The notes under the pieces were generated by a model that searched no databases, was not told where the DNA came from, and saw nothing but the letters and a program-made list of their open reading frames with translations. Shown here piece after piece: positions 1-8,360 of a stretch of 64,000 nt of DNA (the first letter of the stretch is position 1; every line of letters begins with the position of its first letter). This stretch comes from Flavobacterium sp. MC2016-06 (GTDB lineage Bacteria; Bacteroidota; Bacteroidia; Flavobacteriales; Flavobacteriaceae), in contig NZ_WMID02000028.1 of assembly GCF_009711165.2 (NCBI RefSeq), forward strand, positions 12,521 to 76,520. The letters are read 5' to 3'. Position numbers and translations under genes: made by a program.

Positions 1-804
1 TGTCAATGCTTTCGATAAACAAATCATATCGGCTTGTTCAGCCACATAATCCATTGCAAAGGTTTTTCCTGTTTTCCCAAAACCCGTCATTACTTCGTCG
101 GCAATGGTCAACACATTATTTTCTTTACAAATTCGCATCAATTTCCCTAACGCTTCTGGTTCATACATTACCATTCCAGCCGCACCTTGCACTAAAGGTT
201 CAAAAATAAATCCTGCACAGTTATGACTTTCTACAACCGATTTTAAAGCATCAAAACTTTCTTGTTCCTGCCCTTTTATTGGAACTGGAATTCTAACAAC
301 ATCGATAAACATTCCTTGAAAAGCCTGCGTATAAAACGAAATTCCGCTTGCTGCCATTGCTGCAAAAGTATCACCATGAAAAGCATTTTCGAATGCAATT
401 ATAGTTGTTCGTTTTTCATTTTTATTAAAGAAATATTGCAATGCTACTTTTATCGCGACTTCAACTGCTGTTGAACCGTTATCTGAAAAGAATATTTTCT
501 GCTGATTTTTAGGCAGAATCTCCATTAGTTTTTCGGCAATTTTAACCGCTGGTTCATGTGTAAAACCACCAAACAAAACGTGTTCTAAAGTTGTCAATTG
601 TTTGTAAATCGCATCGGCAATAAATTTATTACTGTGTCCAAACGGATTTACCCACCAAGATGCAATCGCATCAATATATTCTTTATTATTTTCATCCCAA
701 AGTAAAGCGCTTTCTCCTCTTGAAATAACAATTGGCGTTTGCGAAGTTTTATGCTGTGTATAAGGATGCCAAAGGTATTGGCTGTCTTTTTCTGATAAAG
801 TCAT
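1..804 (-). CDS. bioA: Adenosylmethionine-8-amino-7-oxononanoate aminotransferase, 3' end missing
   Basis: Class III PLP aminotransferase that makes 7,8-diaminopelargonate from KAPA in biotin synthesis, using S-adenosylmethionine as amino donor. I translated the minus strand from the ATG at 804. It reads MTLSEKDSQYLWHPYTQHKT, and 268 codons stay open to the window edge. Visible family signatures are WHPYTQ near the N-terminus, the ASWWVNPFGHSN stretch, GGFTHEP, the NGSTAVEVA stretch, the FHGDT motif and ICLSKALT, where the Lys is the expected PLP lysine, six bases from the edge. The rest of the enzyme (about 150 residues) lies outside. It lies 70 bp downstream of bioD in the same direction, so the two probably share a transcript. 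The gap carries an 18-bp perfect palindrome. Confidence 0.95.
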   Translation of the reverse strand, partial: MTLSEKDSQYLWHPYTQHKTSQTPIVISRGESALLWDENNKEYIDAIASWWVNPFGHSNKFIADAIYKQLTTLEHVLFGGFTHEPAVKIAEKLMEILPKNQQKIFFSDNGSTAVEVAIKVALQYFFNKNEKRTTIIAFENAFHGDTFAAMAASGISFYTQAFQGMFIDVVRIPVPIKGQEQESFDALKSVVESHNCAGFIFEPLVQGAAGMVMYEPEALGKLMRICKENNVLTIADEVMTGFGKTGKTFAMDYVAEQADMICLSKALT

Positions 805-821
805 TTGATTTTAAATTTCAG

Positions 822-839
822 TCCCGATAGCTATCGGGA
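822..839. repeat. Perfect 18-bp palindrome in the bioD-bioA gap
   Basis: tcccgatagctatcggga is fully self-complementary. A near copy, tccctatagctattggga, lies at 32342-32359 in the leader of the aldo/keto reductase gene, so this looks like a dispersed palindrome and not a bio-specific operator. In the bioDA transcript it would fold as a hairpin without a following U tract. Confidence 0.7.
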
Positions 840-874
840 TTAGATTTCAGATTTGAAATTGATTTTTGATATTG

Positions 875-1495
875 TTATTGCAATTGCAAAAGATTTTCTC
901 TAAATAGTTCTGCATATTCTCTAATAACATTTTGATCGAAATAAGGTTCTTCATCAATTCTTCCGATACATTTTATATTCGTTTTATTCAAAATTAAATC
1001 TTCGGTCGATTTGTTTTCGCTTCCGCTAAAGACAATTCCCGCAACTTCAAAACCACGATTTCTAATGGCTTCAATAGTCAATAAAGTATGATTGATACTT
1101 CCTAAATAATGTCTTGAAACTACAATTACTTTATATTCGGGTTGAATTAAATCGATAATCGAATCAGTTTCATTTAATGGAACAAAAATTCCGCCCGCTC
1201 CTTCAATAACCAAATGATTATCTGTTTTTGGTTCCCAAATTTCATTTAAGTTAATTTTAATTCCATCAATTTCAGCAGCCAAATGCGGACTTACCGGCGT
1301 ATTTAATTGATAGCTGTTTTCGAAAATTTCAGATTTACTATTTGAAATTTTAGATTTAATTTTATGACTGTCCGAATTATCTAAATCTCCCGCCTGAACA
1401 GGTTTCCAATAGTCTGCTTCTAATGCTTCAACAACAATTGCAGAAGTTATTGTTTTGCCAACATCCGTAGAAATTCCGGTTATAAATATTTTCAT
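875..1495 (-). CDS. bioD: ATP-dependent dethiobiotin synthetase
   Basis: Closes the ureido ring of 7,8-diaminopelargonate using CO2 and ATP to give dethiobiotin. The 206-residue protein starts MKIFITGISTDVGKT, the family P-loop (residues 7-15, GISTDVGKT). It continues with KPVQAGDLDNSDS (the substrate Lys region) and IEGAGGIFVPLNE, the glycine-rich segment typical of BioD. Length is a little under the usual 220-230 residues. A -7 box on the minus strand (TATTTTTG, 1516-1523) lies 20 bp upstream, so bioD-bioA can be transcribed independently of the distant bioF. The next gene, bioA, begins 70 bp downstream. Confidence 0.93.
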   Translation of the reverse strand: MKIFITGISTDVGKTITSAIVVEALEADYWKPVQAGDLDNSDSHKIKSKISNSKSEIFENSYQLNTPVSPHLAAEIDGIKINLNEIWEPKTDNHLVIEGAGGIFVPLNETDSIIDLIQPEYKVIVVSRHYLGSINHTLLTIEAIRNRGFEVAGIVFSGSENKSTEDLILNKTNIKCIGRIDEEPYFDQNVIREYAELFRENLLQLQ

Positions 1496-1515
1496 TTCTT
1501 TGTTTTAATGGTATA

Positions 1516-1523
1516 CAAAAATA
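1516..1523 (-). promoter_or_regulatory. Putative -7 promoter box of bioDA
   Basis: Reads TATTTTTG on the minus strand, matching the Bacteroidota -7 consensus TAnnTTTG, 20 bp before the bioD ATG. No clear -33 TTG was confirmed. Confidence 0.5.
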
Positions 1524-1565
1524 CCCATAAAAACAATAAACCCATCAATTACGATGGGTTGAGTT

Positions 1566-2183
1566 TTATTCTTCTTTTAATTCGTCTATTACTTTTCTAA
1601 TTTCCTTTGCATATTTTCCGTAAAATAATTTCACATGTCCTTCAGTCATAAACCACATCAATATCATATATACAACTAAAATTAATATAACTATTATGGC
1701 AACATTTTCATGATTTGCATCTAAAACACGATTTAACAGTTTACCTGATTTTTTTCCTAAGGGTAATAAAAACATATAAAACAGTCCAAAAGGAATAAAA
1801 GTATAACTAGCAGATTTGTACGTCTCCATAAATAATCTTACATTATAATATATTTCATACAAATTGTCTTTGGTTGTTGTTGTGACATCTGTAAAGTTTT
1901 TATAATACATATACAATCTTATTGTAAAACTAATTAAGATTATTATTGATACTGCATACAGCAAATAATAGGCGAGTACAAAACTGTATTTCATTTCAAT
2001 ACTTAACGGAATTATCCCGACAATAACCATTGAAACTAATTGGACGATCAGCTCTTTTTTTAAATTTTTTCTAATTTTATCCAAAGGTGTATTCACCGAT
2101 TTTATTTTTTCTAAATTATCTGGAAGAATAACATTCTCGGTCTTTTCGTTATTCCATGCGTTTTGTATATCGTTAAAGTCCAT
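1566..2183 (-). CDS. Four-helix membrane protein, candidate anti-sigma partner
   Basis: Not a family I can name with certainty. The 205-residue protein has a soluble N-terminal segment (MDFNDIQNAWNNEK ..., about 45 residues) and then four hydrophobic segments, near residues 48-65, 70-88, 125-145 and 160-180. Its start overlaps the end of the ECF sigma gene by 11 bp, which implies translational coupling. Short membrane proteins with an N-terminal cytoplasmic tail directly after an ECF sigma gene commonly act as anti-sigma factors, and that is the inference here. No zinc-binding ZAS motif (HxxxCxxC) is visible, so it is not a classical zinc anti-sigma. Confidence 0.8.
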   Translation of the reverse strand: MDFNDIQNAWNNEKTENVILPDNLEKIKSVNTPLDKIRKNLKKELIVQLVSMVIVGIIPLSIEMKYSFVLAYYLLYAVSIIILISFTIRLYMYYKNFTDVTTTTKDNLYEIYYNVRLFMETYKSASYTFIPFGLFYMFLLPLGKKSGKLLNRVLDANHENVAIIVILILVVYMILMWFMTEGHVKLFYGKYAKEIRKVIDELKEE

Positions 2184-2676
2184 ATCCTTGATTTTTTATT
2201 ATTTCTTTTAATTTTTCTTTTGCTCTGTTTAATTTCACTCTGGCATTTCCTTCAGAAATACCTAAGTTGTCTCCTATTTCTTTATGAGAGAATCCTTCTA
2301 ATTGATAGAAAATTATAGCTTTATCTATTTTTTCTAATTTTTGAACGGCTTTATAAAAATGATCAATCTGACTTTCTTTAATGTGTGAATCACCTTCGTC
2401 ATCTTTTATATTTTCCGAAGCGATTTCATATTTGTCCACTTTTCGCTTTTCTTTTCTCAAGAAAACAATCGCCGTGTTGACTGCAACACGATACATCCAA
2501 GTCGAAAACTGGCTTTCGTTTCTAAAGGAATCATACGACTTCCAAAGCTGGCAGACAATTTCTTGAAACAAATCTTGCTGATCATCTGAGTTGTCCATGT
2601 ACATTTTTGAAACTTTGTACAGAATCCCTTTGTGACTTTCTATCCGATTTAAAAATTCTTTCTCTTTCTCTTTCAA
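2173..2676 (-). CDS. ECF-type RNA polymerase sigma factor
   Basis: Group 4 sigma-70 factor of 167 residues. Region 2 is visible as DLFQEIVCQLWKSYDSFR followed by FSTWMYRVAVNTAI (core binding and -10 recognition). Region 4 is the C-terminal helix-turn-helix YQLEGFSHKEIGDNLGISEG and the basic helix NARVKLNRAKEKLK. It sits 7 bp behind the TraB-like gene and overlaps the membrane protein gene that follows, forming a three-gene operon. The arrangement suggests a membrane or envelope signal is sensed by the downstream protein and passed to this sigma factor. Its regulon cannot be told from the sequence. Confidence 0.93.
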   Translation of the reverse strand: MKEKEKEFLNRIESHKGILYKVSKMYMDNSDDQQDLFQEIVCQLWKSYDSFRNESQFSTWMYRVAVNTAIVFLRKEKRKVDKYEIASENIKDDEGDSHIKESQIDHFYKAVQKLEKIDKAIIFYQLEGFSHKEIGDNLGISEGNARVKLNRAKEKLKEIIKNQGYGL

Positions 2677-2683
2677 AATAATA

Positions 2684-3547
2684 CTAATTCATTACTGGTT
2701 TTAAAATGTATCCTGCTTTTCTTAATAAATTAATCACTCCTAATTCTCCCCCTAAATGTGCTGCTCCAACGGCAAAAAATACACTTTCCTTTTTCATCAT
2801 TTGAGGCATATCTTTTACCCAATTCAAATTTCTGTTATCAAGAATGATCTTTCTTGTTTTCTCGCTTGTAAATTTTTCATCAGTTGTAATATTATATAAA
2901 ATTTCGATATTTTCAGCTTTATATGTGGCTACTAATTTAGCTGTTTCTTCTTGATTTGATTCTTGCAGCATTGTAATCATTTCATCATTTGAATAAGCGT
3001 TTTCAAGAATTCCAAACTGAGCCTTTACCGTTTCTAATCCGCCAATTTGGATATTTTTATTTTTAGCCTCCGCTATAAATTCCATTTCATAAAGTTTCAT
3101 GTCTGTACAGCCAAAAGTCTTCATCGAAATTAAGCTCATAACGGTCATTAAACTAAAATTATCCAATTGCTGAACCGTCATTCCTGTCGTATTTTTCAAG
3201 ATAACATTTAATGTAGACAATTGTTCCGCGCTTAATAATTTGCTCAAAGGTTCTTTTCCCATCGCCATTTTTTGCACATCACTCATCTCAGCCGGATCAG
3301 CAAAATTGATTTCTAAAACTAATTTATTTGATGTGCTGAATGCTTTTTTAGTTTTTTCCGAAAGAAAATAATCAGGTCCGCAAATCATATGAATCGTTCC
3401 GTATAGGTAAGAAGGTTTTTCTAAACCATTTCCTGAAACTTCCCATAAAAGAGAGTTTTCTAGTTTTGGAGATTTTGTTTGCGCTTGAGTTGTTGCGCTA
3501 AAAACTAATGTGATTACTGCTACTATTAATTTGATTGAATTTTTCAT
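2684..3547 (-). CDS. Secreted TraB/GumN-family protein
   Basis: The 287-residue protein has an N-terminal signal peptide (MKNSIKLIVAVITLVFSATTQAQ, probable cleavage after AQA). The two TraB signatures are YLYGTIH at residues 48-53, which carries the conserved His, and FFAVGAAHLGGELGVINLL near the C-terminus (second conserved His). The family is related to TIKI/Tiki-type metalloproteases, and most bacterial members have no proven substrate. It would act in the periplasm. It is the first gene of an operon with the ECF sigma factor 7 bp downstream, so it may belong to that factor's envelope response. Confidence 0.85.
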   Translation of the reverse strand: MKNSIKLIVAVITLVFSATTQAQTKSPKLENSLLWEVSGNGLEKPSYLYGTIHMICGPDYFLSEKTKKAFSTSNKLVLEINFADPAEMSDVQKMAMGKEPLSKLLSAEQLSTLNVILKNTTGMTVQQLDNFSLMTVMSLISMKTFGCTDMKLYEMEFIAEAKNKNIQIGGLETVKAQFGILENAYSNDEMITMLQESNQEETAKLVATYKAENIEILYNITTDEKFTSEKTRKIILDNRNLNWVKDMPQMMKKESVFFAVGAAHLGGELGVINLLRKAGYILKPVMN

Positions 3548-3549
3548 TA

Positions 3550-3625
3550 TGATGATTGATTAAGTTAATGATTGATGATTGAATAAAACTTGATTGACTG
3601 ATGATTTGATTGATGATTGAAAGCC
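3550..3625. repeat. TGATTGA-rich low-complexity leader of the TraB-like gene
   Basis: The gap before the TraB-like start contains about seven imperfect direct copies of a TGATTGAT-type unit (for example gattgatgattga occurs twice). It is simple-sequence DNA that could change length by slippage. No TAnnTTTG box was found here. Confidence 0.55.
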
Positions 3626-3628
3626 GCC

Positions 3629-3820
3629 TTATTCTTTTTTATACTCTCTTTTTAGCGAAGCGTAAGCTGCTAAAAACACACAAATTATTCCAAAAAAAAT
3701 ATGCGGATAAGGCTTATCATATACAAAATGATTAACCATAATATAAGTTACATAAAGTGACGTAAGAAATATTAAAACGTTGGAAGTAGATTTTCTTGCT
3801 GAAGTGGTTTTAGTTTTCAT
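3629..3820 (-). CDS. Small two-helix membrane protein
   Basis: Unrecognised 63-residue protein, starting MKTKTTSARKST with two hydrophobic segments (VLIFLTSLYVTYIMVNHFV and HIFFGIICVFLAAYASL) and a basic tail ending KREYKKE. A longer reading from 3868 exists, but the stretch before 3820 looks like leader and the internal ATG is followed by a typical positively charged start. It lies about 80 bp before the TraB-like gene, in the same direction. Confidence 0.6.
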   Translation of the reverse strand: MKTKTTSARKSTSNVLIFLTSLYVTYIMVNHFVYDKPYPHIFFGIICVFLAAYASLKREYKKE

Positions 3821-3940
3821 AATATTTAGATTTATTTGATTACAGGTCGTAAGTAATCGAATAATCAAAACGTTACAAAAAATTTAAAACTTTTTTTAAA
3901 AAGTGAGGAAATGCTGGAGCTTGCAGGGTGTGTTTTTTTA

Positions 3941-3989
3941 TTTTAGGCTCACGGATTGAACGGGTTTTACAGATTAACGCAGGTTTTTT
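3941..3989. repeat. Left inverted-repeat arm of the GxxExxY unit
   Basis: Begins ttttaggctcacggattg. It is an imperfect inverted copy of 4390-4425: on the other strand that arm begins ttttagctcaccgattaa, and both arms end in a caggttt core. The arm includes the stop codon and last three sense codons of the GxxExxY gene. Confidence 0.75.
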
Positions 3990-4378
3990 ATATTTGGTTT
4001 TCTGTTGTTAGTGTAGATCAAGCGTTTAAATTCTGGGGTCTCACCAAAATTTAAAACGAGACCAACTTCGATAGTAGTAGAACTTAAGTAATTCATTAAT
4101 TGTGAAATATGTAAACTAACTAAACATTCACATGCTTTAAGCTCAACAATTATTGTATTTTCAATAACCAAATCAGCATAATATTCGCCAACAACCTGAT
4201 TTTTATAATATACTTTTATTTGTTTTTGAGCTTCAACTTCATAACCTTGGGCTTTTAATTCAAGATACATTGCATTTTGGTAGACTTTTTCAAGAAAACC
4301 ATAACCAAGCTCATTATAAACATCATAAAATGTCTTTAAAATGGGTTTAGAAATTTCTTTGTGAAGCAAATCATTCAT
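3974..4378 (-). CDS. GxxExxY protein, PD-(D/E)XK nuclease-like
   Basis: 134 residues from the ATG at 4378; a longer reading would need a TTG at 4387. The naming motif is visible as GYGFLEKVYQNA (G-x-x-E-x-x-Y). Further on, YYADLVIENTIIVELKA supplies the D ... E-x-K pattern of the PD-(D/E)XK nuclease fold, and HISQLMNYLSST follows as the usual helix. Family members are small and full length here. Their biological role is unknown; nuclease activity is inferred from the fold. The gene is enclosed by long imperfect inverted repeats (3941-3989 and 4390-4425), and the outer edge of the right arm contains the bioF stop codon. This suggests the gene and its repeats arrived as one unit downstream of bioF. 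Confidence 0.9.
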   Translation of the reverse strand: MNDLLHKEISKPILKTFYDVYNELGYGFLEKVYQNAMYLELKAQGYEVEAQKQIKVYYKNQVVGEYYADLVIENTIIVELKACECLVSLHISQLMNYLSSTTIEVGLVLNFGETPEFKRLIYTNNRKPNIKNLR

Positions 4379-4389
4379 TATTTTCAATG

Positions 4390-4425
4390 CAAACCTGTTT
4401 AATCCGTTTAATCGGTGAGCTAAAA
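4390..4425. repeat. Right inverted-repeat arm of the GxxExxY unit
   Basis: Holds aatccgtttaatcggtgagc followed by taaaa, the inverted partner of 3941-3989. Bases 4420-4422 are the bioF stop codon, so the arm ends inside the end of bioF. Confidence 0.75.
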
Positions 4426-5556
4426 CACGAAATTTCCTAGCAATTTTAAAACTTCATTAATTTCATCTTCCGAATTATAACTGTGAATACAAAAGCGAAG
4501 TCTTTCCTGACCTTCTGGAACGGTTGGTGATAAAATTGGTTTTATATCAAAACCTTTATCCTGCAATTCTTGTGCAATACGTTTTGCGTTTTCATTACCC
4601 GGAATTATTGCAGATTGAATAGAAGATTTACTGCGAACAAACATTGGTTTAAGTCCTAATAAGTTTTTCTGCTGATTGAAGATTATTATGTTATGACGTA
4701 GTTTCTGTATCATTTCAGTTTCAATTTCTAATTGCTGGTACGCCGTTAAAATGGTGGAAACAGAATGTGGAGACAATCCCGTAGTGTAAACAAAACTTCT
4801 AGAAAAATTAACCAAGTATTCTTTAAGTTCCAGACTTCCTAGAATCGCGGCGCCATGGCAACCCAAACCTTTTCCAAAAGTCATAATGCGCGCAAAAATA
4901 CGATCATGCAAGTGTAGATACTGTATTAAGCCCTCGCCCTTTTCTCCAAAAACACCCAAAGTGTGGGCTTCATCAACAACCAAATAACAATTGTATTTTT
5001 CAGATAGCATTACTAATTCTTCTAAATTCGGGCTGTCGCCATCCATAGAAAAGACCGTTTCGGTGACGATATAAATATTGGTATCAGGAAATTTTACAAT
5101 AAGATGCTCTAAATCTTCAAAATCATTATGGTCAAATTTATACGATTTAGCATTCGACATCGAGATTCCGTCACGAATTGAGGCGTGACTTAATTCATCG
5201 TACAAAATAACATCATTTCTTTGCGGTACAGCGCTAAAAAAGCCAACATTGGCATCGTAACCAGAATTAAATATTAAAGCCGATTCTGAGTCATGAAATT
5301 GCGCAATAAACGATTCAGCAATTTGATACAAAGAATGATTACCAGAAATTAATCTTGAACCCGTTGCACCATTCTGAATAATCTCGTTTTCGATTAAATA
5401 ATGATGCGCTTGTTTAAAAATCACTTCCGATTTAGAAAACCCAATATAATCATTAGAAGAAAAATCAACAAGATTATTAAAACTCGGCAATTTCCTTAAA
5501 GAGTTATTTTGCTTTCTATTTTCAAGCTTTTGGATAAGATTTTCTGGTAAATTCAT
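4420..5556 (-). CDS. bioF: 8-amino-7-oxononanoate synthase or related alpha-oxoamine synthase
   Basis: PLP enzyme condensing pimeloyl-ACP/CoA with alanine, the first committed step of biotin assembly. 378 residues. Visible landmarks: FSSNDYIGF (31-40), GATGSRLISGNH (63-74), the SGYDAN segment, DEAHTLGVFG with Asp195 and His198, and TFGKGLG with the Schiff-base Lys229. The C-terminal ILSPTVPEGQERLRFCIHS matches the small domain. Alpha-oxoamine synthases (BioF, KBL, SPT) resemble each other; the presence of bioD and bioA 3 kb downstream on the same strand favours BioF. A TAACTTTG box (5562-5569) ends only five bases before the ATG, so the mRNA may be leaderless. The stop codon lies inside an inverted-repeat arm. 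Confidence 0.9.
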   Translation of the reverse strand: MNLPENLIQKLENRKQNNSLRKLPSFNNLVDFSSNDYIGFSKSEVIFKQAHHYLIENEIIQNGATGSRLISGNHSLYQIAESFIAQFHDSESALIFNSGYDANVGFFSAVPQRNDVILYDELSHASIRDGISMSNAKSYKFDHNDFEDLEHLIVKFPDTNIYIVTETVFSMDGDSPNLEELVMLSEKYNCYLVVDEAHTLGVFGEKGEGLIQYLHLHDRIFARIMTFGKGLGCHGAAILGSLELKEYLVNFSRSFVYTTGLSPHSVSTILTAYQQLEIETEMIQKLRHNIIIFNQQKNLLGLKPMFVRSKSSIQSAIIPGNENAKRIAQELQDKGFDIKPILSPTVPEGQERLRFCIHSYNSEDEINEVLKLLGNFVF

Positions 5557-5561
5557 AAAAG

Positions 5562-5569
5562 CAAAGTTA
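5562..5569 (-). promoter_or_regulatory. -7 box placed immediately before bioF ATG
   Basis: TAACTTTG on the minus strand, five bases from the ATG. With the normal -7 spacing, transcription would begin at or next to the start codon, leaving no room for a ribosome binding site. Confidence 0.5.
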
Positions 5570-5636
5570 GGAAATTGAAGTTAATATTGTATAAATACCA
5601 CATTTTATAACGCTGTGTTTATATCGACACCGAAGC

Positions 5637-5678
5637 AAAAAAGCCAAACATTTCTGTTTGGCTTTTTCAATTATTTTA
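5637..5678. terminator. Rho-independent terminator, copy 1 of an identical pair
   Basis: gccaaac-atttct-gtttggc stem with flanking A and T runs. 42 bases are identical to 6199-6240. It ends the 171-residue membrane protein gene, and its right end includes that gene's last codons. Confidence 0.85.
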
Positions 5679-6186
5679 GATTCTCTTTTTCGATCCATTT
5701 GAAGTTTCCTTTTTCGGTTGCGTCTAAAAGATTTATATCTAATCCAACAGCTATATTAGTAGCAAATTTAAAAGCTGATTCCAAATCAAAGAAAATAGAG
5801 ATTGTTTCTTTCTTCGTTTCAGTTAACCAAATCTTAATTTCAAAATCTCTATCTCGATTATTTCTATGAACTGAAATATATCTGATATTTTCAAAAACTA
5901 CATCTTTCATTAATCGGAATCCAAACAATTTGAAATTAAAACGAATGTCTTTAAATTTCGAATTAGTGTAAATTCTTTTTGTAAAAGTTAATCCAGCTGC
6001 GCAAACCAATACAAAAAACATCGTAACTATAAACTGCAAACCATTTAATCCTTTTCTATCATAAAATAATTCAACCATTTTGTATAGCAAAGGCACTATC
6101 AAGACATACAAAGGAATTGCAATTAAATAATGCCAAAAAGGCCTTTTTGTAGTATAAATAATTATGTCGTCGTCAATTTTTCTCAT
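5671..6186 (-). CDS. Small membrane protein with two TM helices
   Basis: Unrecognised. I chose the ATG at 6186 (MRKIDDDIIIYTTKRP...), giving 171 residues, because the longer reading from 6213 would place its start inside the atpC terminator hairpin. Two hydrophobic helices (LIAIPLYVLIVPLLYKMV and FIVTMFFVLVCAAGLTF) are followed by a soluble region of about 100 residues, mixed strands ending in a helix, reminiscent of membrane-anchored PH-like proteins (weak inference). A TATTTTTG box (6191-6198) stands four bases before the ATG and overlaps the terminator tail, so it is probably transcribed on its own. Identical terminators stand at both ends of the gene. Confidence 0.75.
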   Translation of the reverse strand: MRKIDDDIIIYTTKRPFWHYLIAIPLYVLIVPLLYKMVELFYDRKGLNGLQFIVTMFFVLVCAAGLTFTKRIYTNSKFKDIRFNFKLFGFRLMKDVVFENIRYISVHRNNRDRDFEIKIWLTETKKETISIFFDLESAFKFATNIAVGLDINLLDATEKGNFKWIEKENLK

Positions 6187-6190
6187 CTTC

Positions 6191-6198
6191 CAAAAATA
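6191..6198 (-). promoter_or_regulatory. -7 box abutting the start of the 171-residue membrane protein
   Basis: TATTTTTG on the minus strand, followed by GAAG and then ATG. It supports the start at 6186 and suggests a leaderless transcript. Confidence 0.45.
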
Positions 6199-6240
6199 AA
6201 AAAAGCCAAACATTTCTGTTTGGCTTTTTCAATTATTTTA
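6199..6240. terminator. Rho-independent terminator of atpDC, copy 2 of the pair
   Basis: Same 42 bases as 5637-5678. It lies 10 bp after the atpC stop on the minus strand. Confidence 0.88.
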
Positions 6241-6249
6241 AAAATTGCT

Positions 6250-6531
6250 TTAGTCAGCTAAAACAATAATCTTATTATCTTTCATCTCGATAGTACCTGA
6301 CACAATATCTAAAGTATAAGTTTGGTCATTTACTTTCGTGAATTTACCCGCTACTTCTTTAGAAAAATTGAAGCTTGGAGCTACAATTTTAATAGTTCCT
6401 TTTTCTAAAATAGAAACAATAGGAGCGTGATGATTCAATATTTGAAAGCTTCCATCAACTCCAGGTAATGTAACTGAAGTTACTTCTCCTGAAAATAATT
6501 TTGCTTCTGGTGATACTATTTCTAAAGTCAT
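6250..6531 (-). CDS. atpC: F1 ATP synthase epsilon subunit (short form)
   Basis: 93 residues with the epsilon N-terminal beta-sandwich: LEIVSPEAKLFSGEVTSVTLPG, GSFQILNHHAPIVSIL, and a final IEMKDNKIIVLAD. The C-terminal helical hairpin that inhibits ATPase activity in longer (about 135-residue) epsilon subunits is absent, as in other Bacteroidota. It follows atpD by 81 bp and ends at a strong terminator. The other ATP synthase genes are not in this window. Confidence 0.95.
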   Translation of the reverse strand: MTLEIVSPEAKLFSGEVTSVTLPGVDGSFQILNHHAPIVSILEKGTIKIVAPSFNFSKEVAGKFTKVNDQTYTLDIVSGTIEMKDNKIIVLAD

Positions 6532-6539
6532 CTTTTTTT

Positions 6540-6610
6540 AGTTATGAGTTAAAAGTTATGAGTTATAAGTGAGTAGAAACTCATAATTTATAACTCATAA
6601 TTCATAATTA
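6540..6610. repeat. Nested inverted repeats between atpD and atpC
   Basis: ttatgagttataa (6556-6568) and ttataactcataa (6588-6600) are perfect inverted repeats. Further copies of ttatgagtt and aactcataa flank them. The atpDC mRNA would fold into a long AU-rich hairpin here. It could act in processing or translation balance, or be repeat debris. Confidence 0.6.
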
Positions 6611-6612
6611 TA

Positions 6613-8127
<1,515 letters not shown>

Positions 8128-8185
8128 TTATGTATTTATTAAATAGCTATTTAGGTTTATCGAAAATACCTCTTTTTTCAGAGCG

Positions 8186-8193
8186 CAAAGATA
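8186..8193 (-). promoter_or_regulatory. Putative -7 box of atpDC
   Basis: TATCTTTG on the minus strand, about 62 bp before the atpD ATG, matching TAnnTTTG. Confidence 0.5.
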
Positions 8194-8300
8194 ATTTTTT
8201 AAAATATAAAATCAATTTTTTTTTATAAAAAATACTATAATTTTGTTTGATTCCTAAAAGTCAGGCTTTAAATAACCAAAACAGCATTTTTTTGCTAAAT

Positions 8301-8340
8301 AAAAAAAAGCCACTACATTATAAAAACGAGTGACTTTTTT
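8301..8340 (-). terminator. Terminator after the SGNH lipoprotein gene
   Basis: On the minus strand an AAAAAAGTCACT arm pairs with AGTGGCTTTTTTTT, leaving a T tract, about 20 bp beyond the stop codon. Confidence 0.7.
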
Positions 8341-8360
8341 ACTAAAAAAAATTGGCTTCA

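Noticed and set aside
6..474. Open frames on the plus strand at the left edge
   Set aside because: They overlap bioA on the other strand, which shows continuous family similarity.
4379..4387. TTG-initiated start of the GxxExxY gene
   Set aside because: An ATG three codons later fits the family start, and TTG would begin at the edge of the inverted-repeat arm.
6187..6213. Longer start (MFGFFYFWK) for the membrane protein after atpC
   Set aside because: The ATG lies inside the atpC terminator hairpin and upstream of the -7 box.
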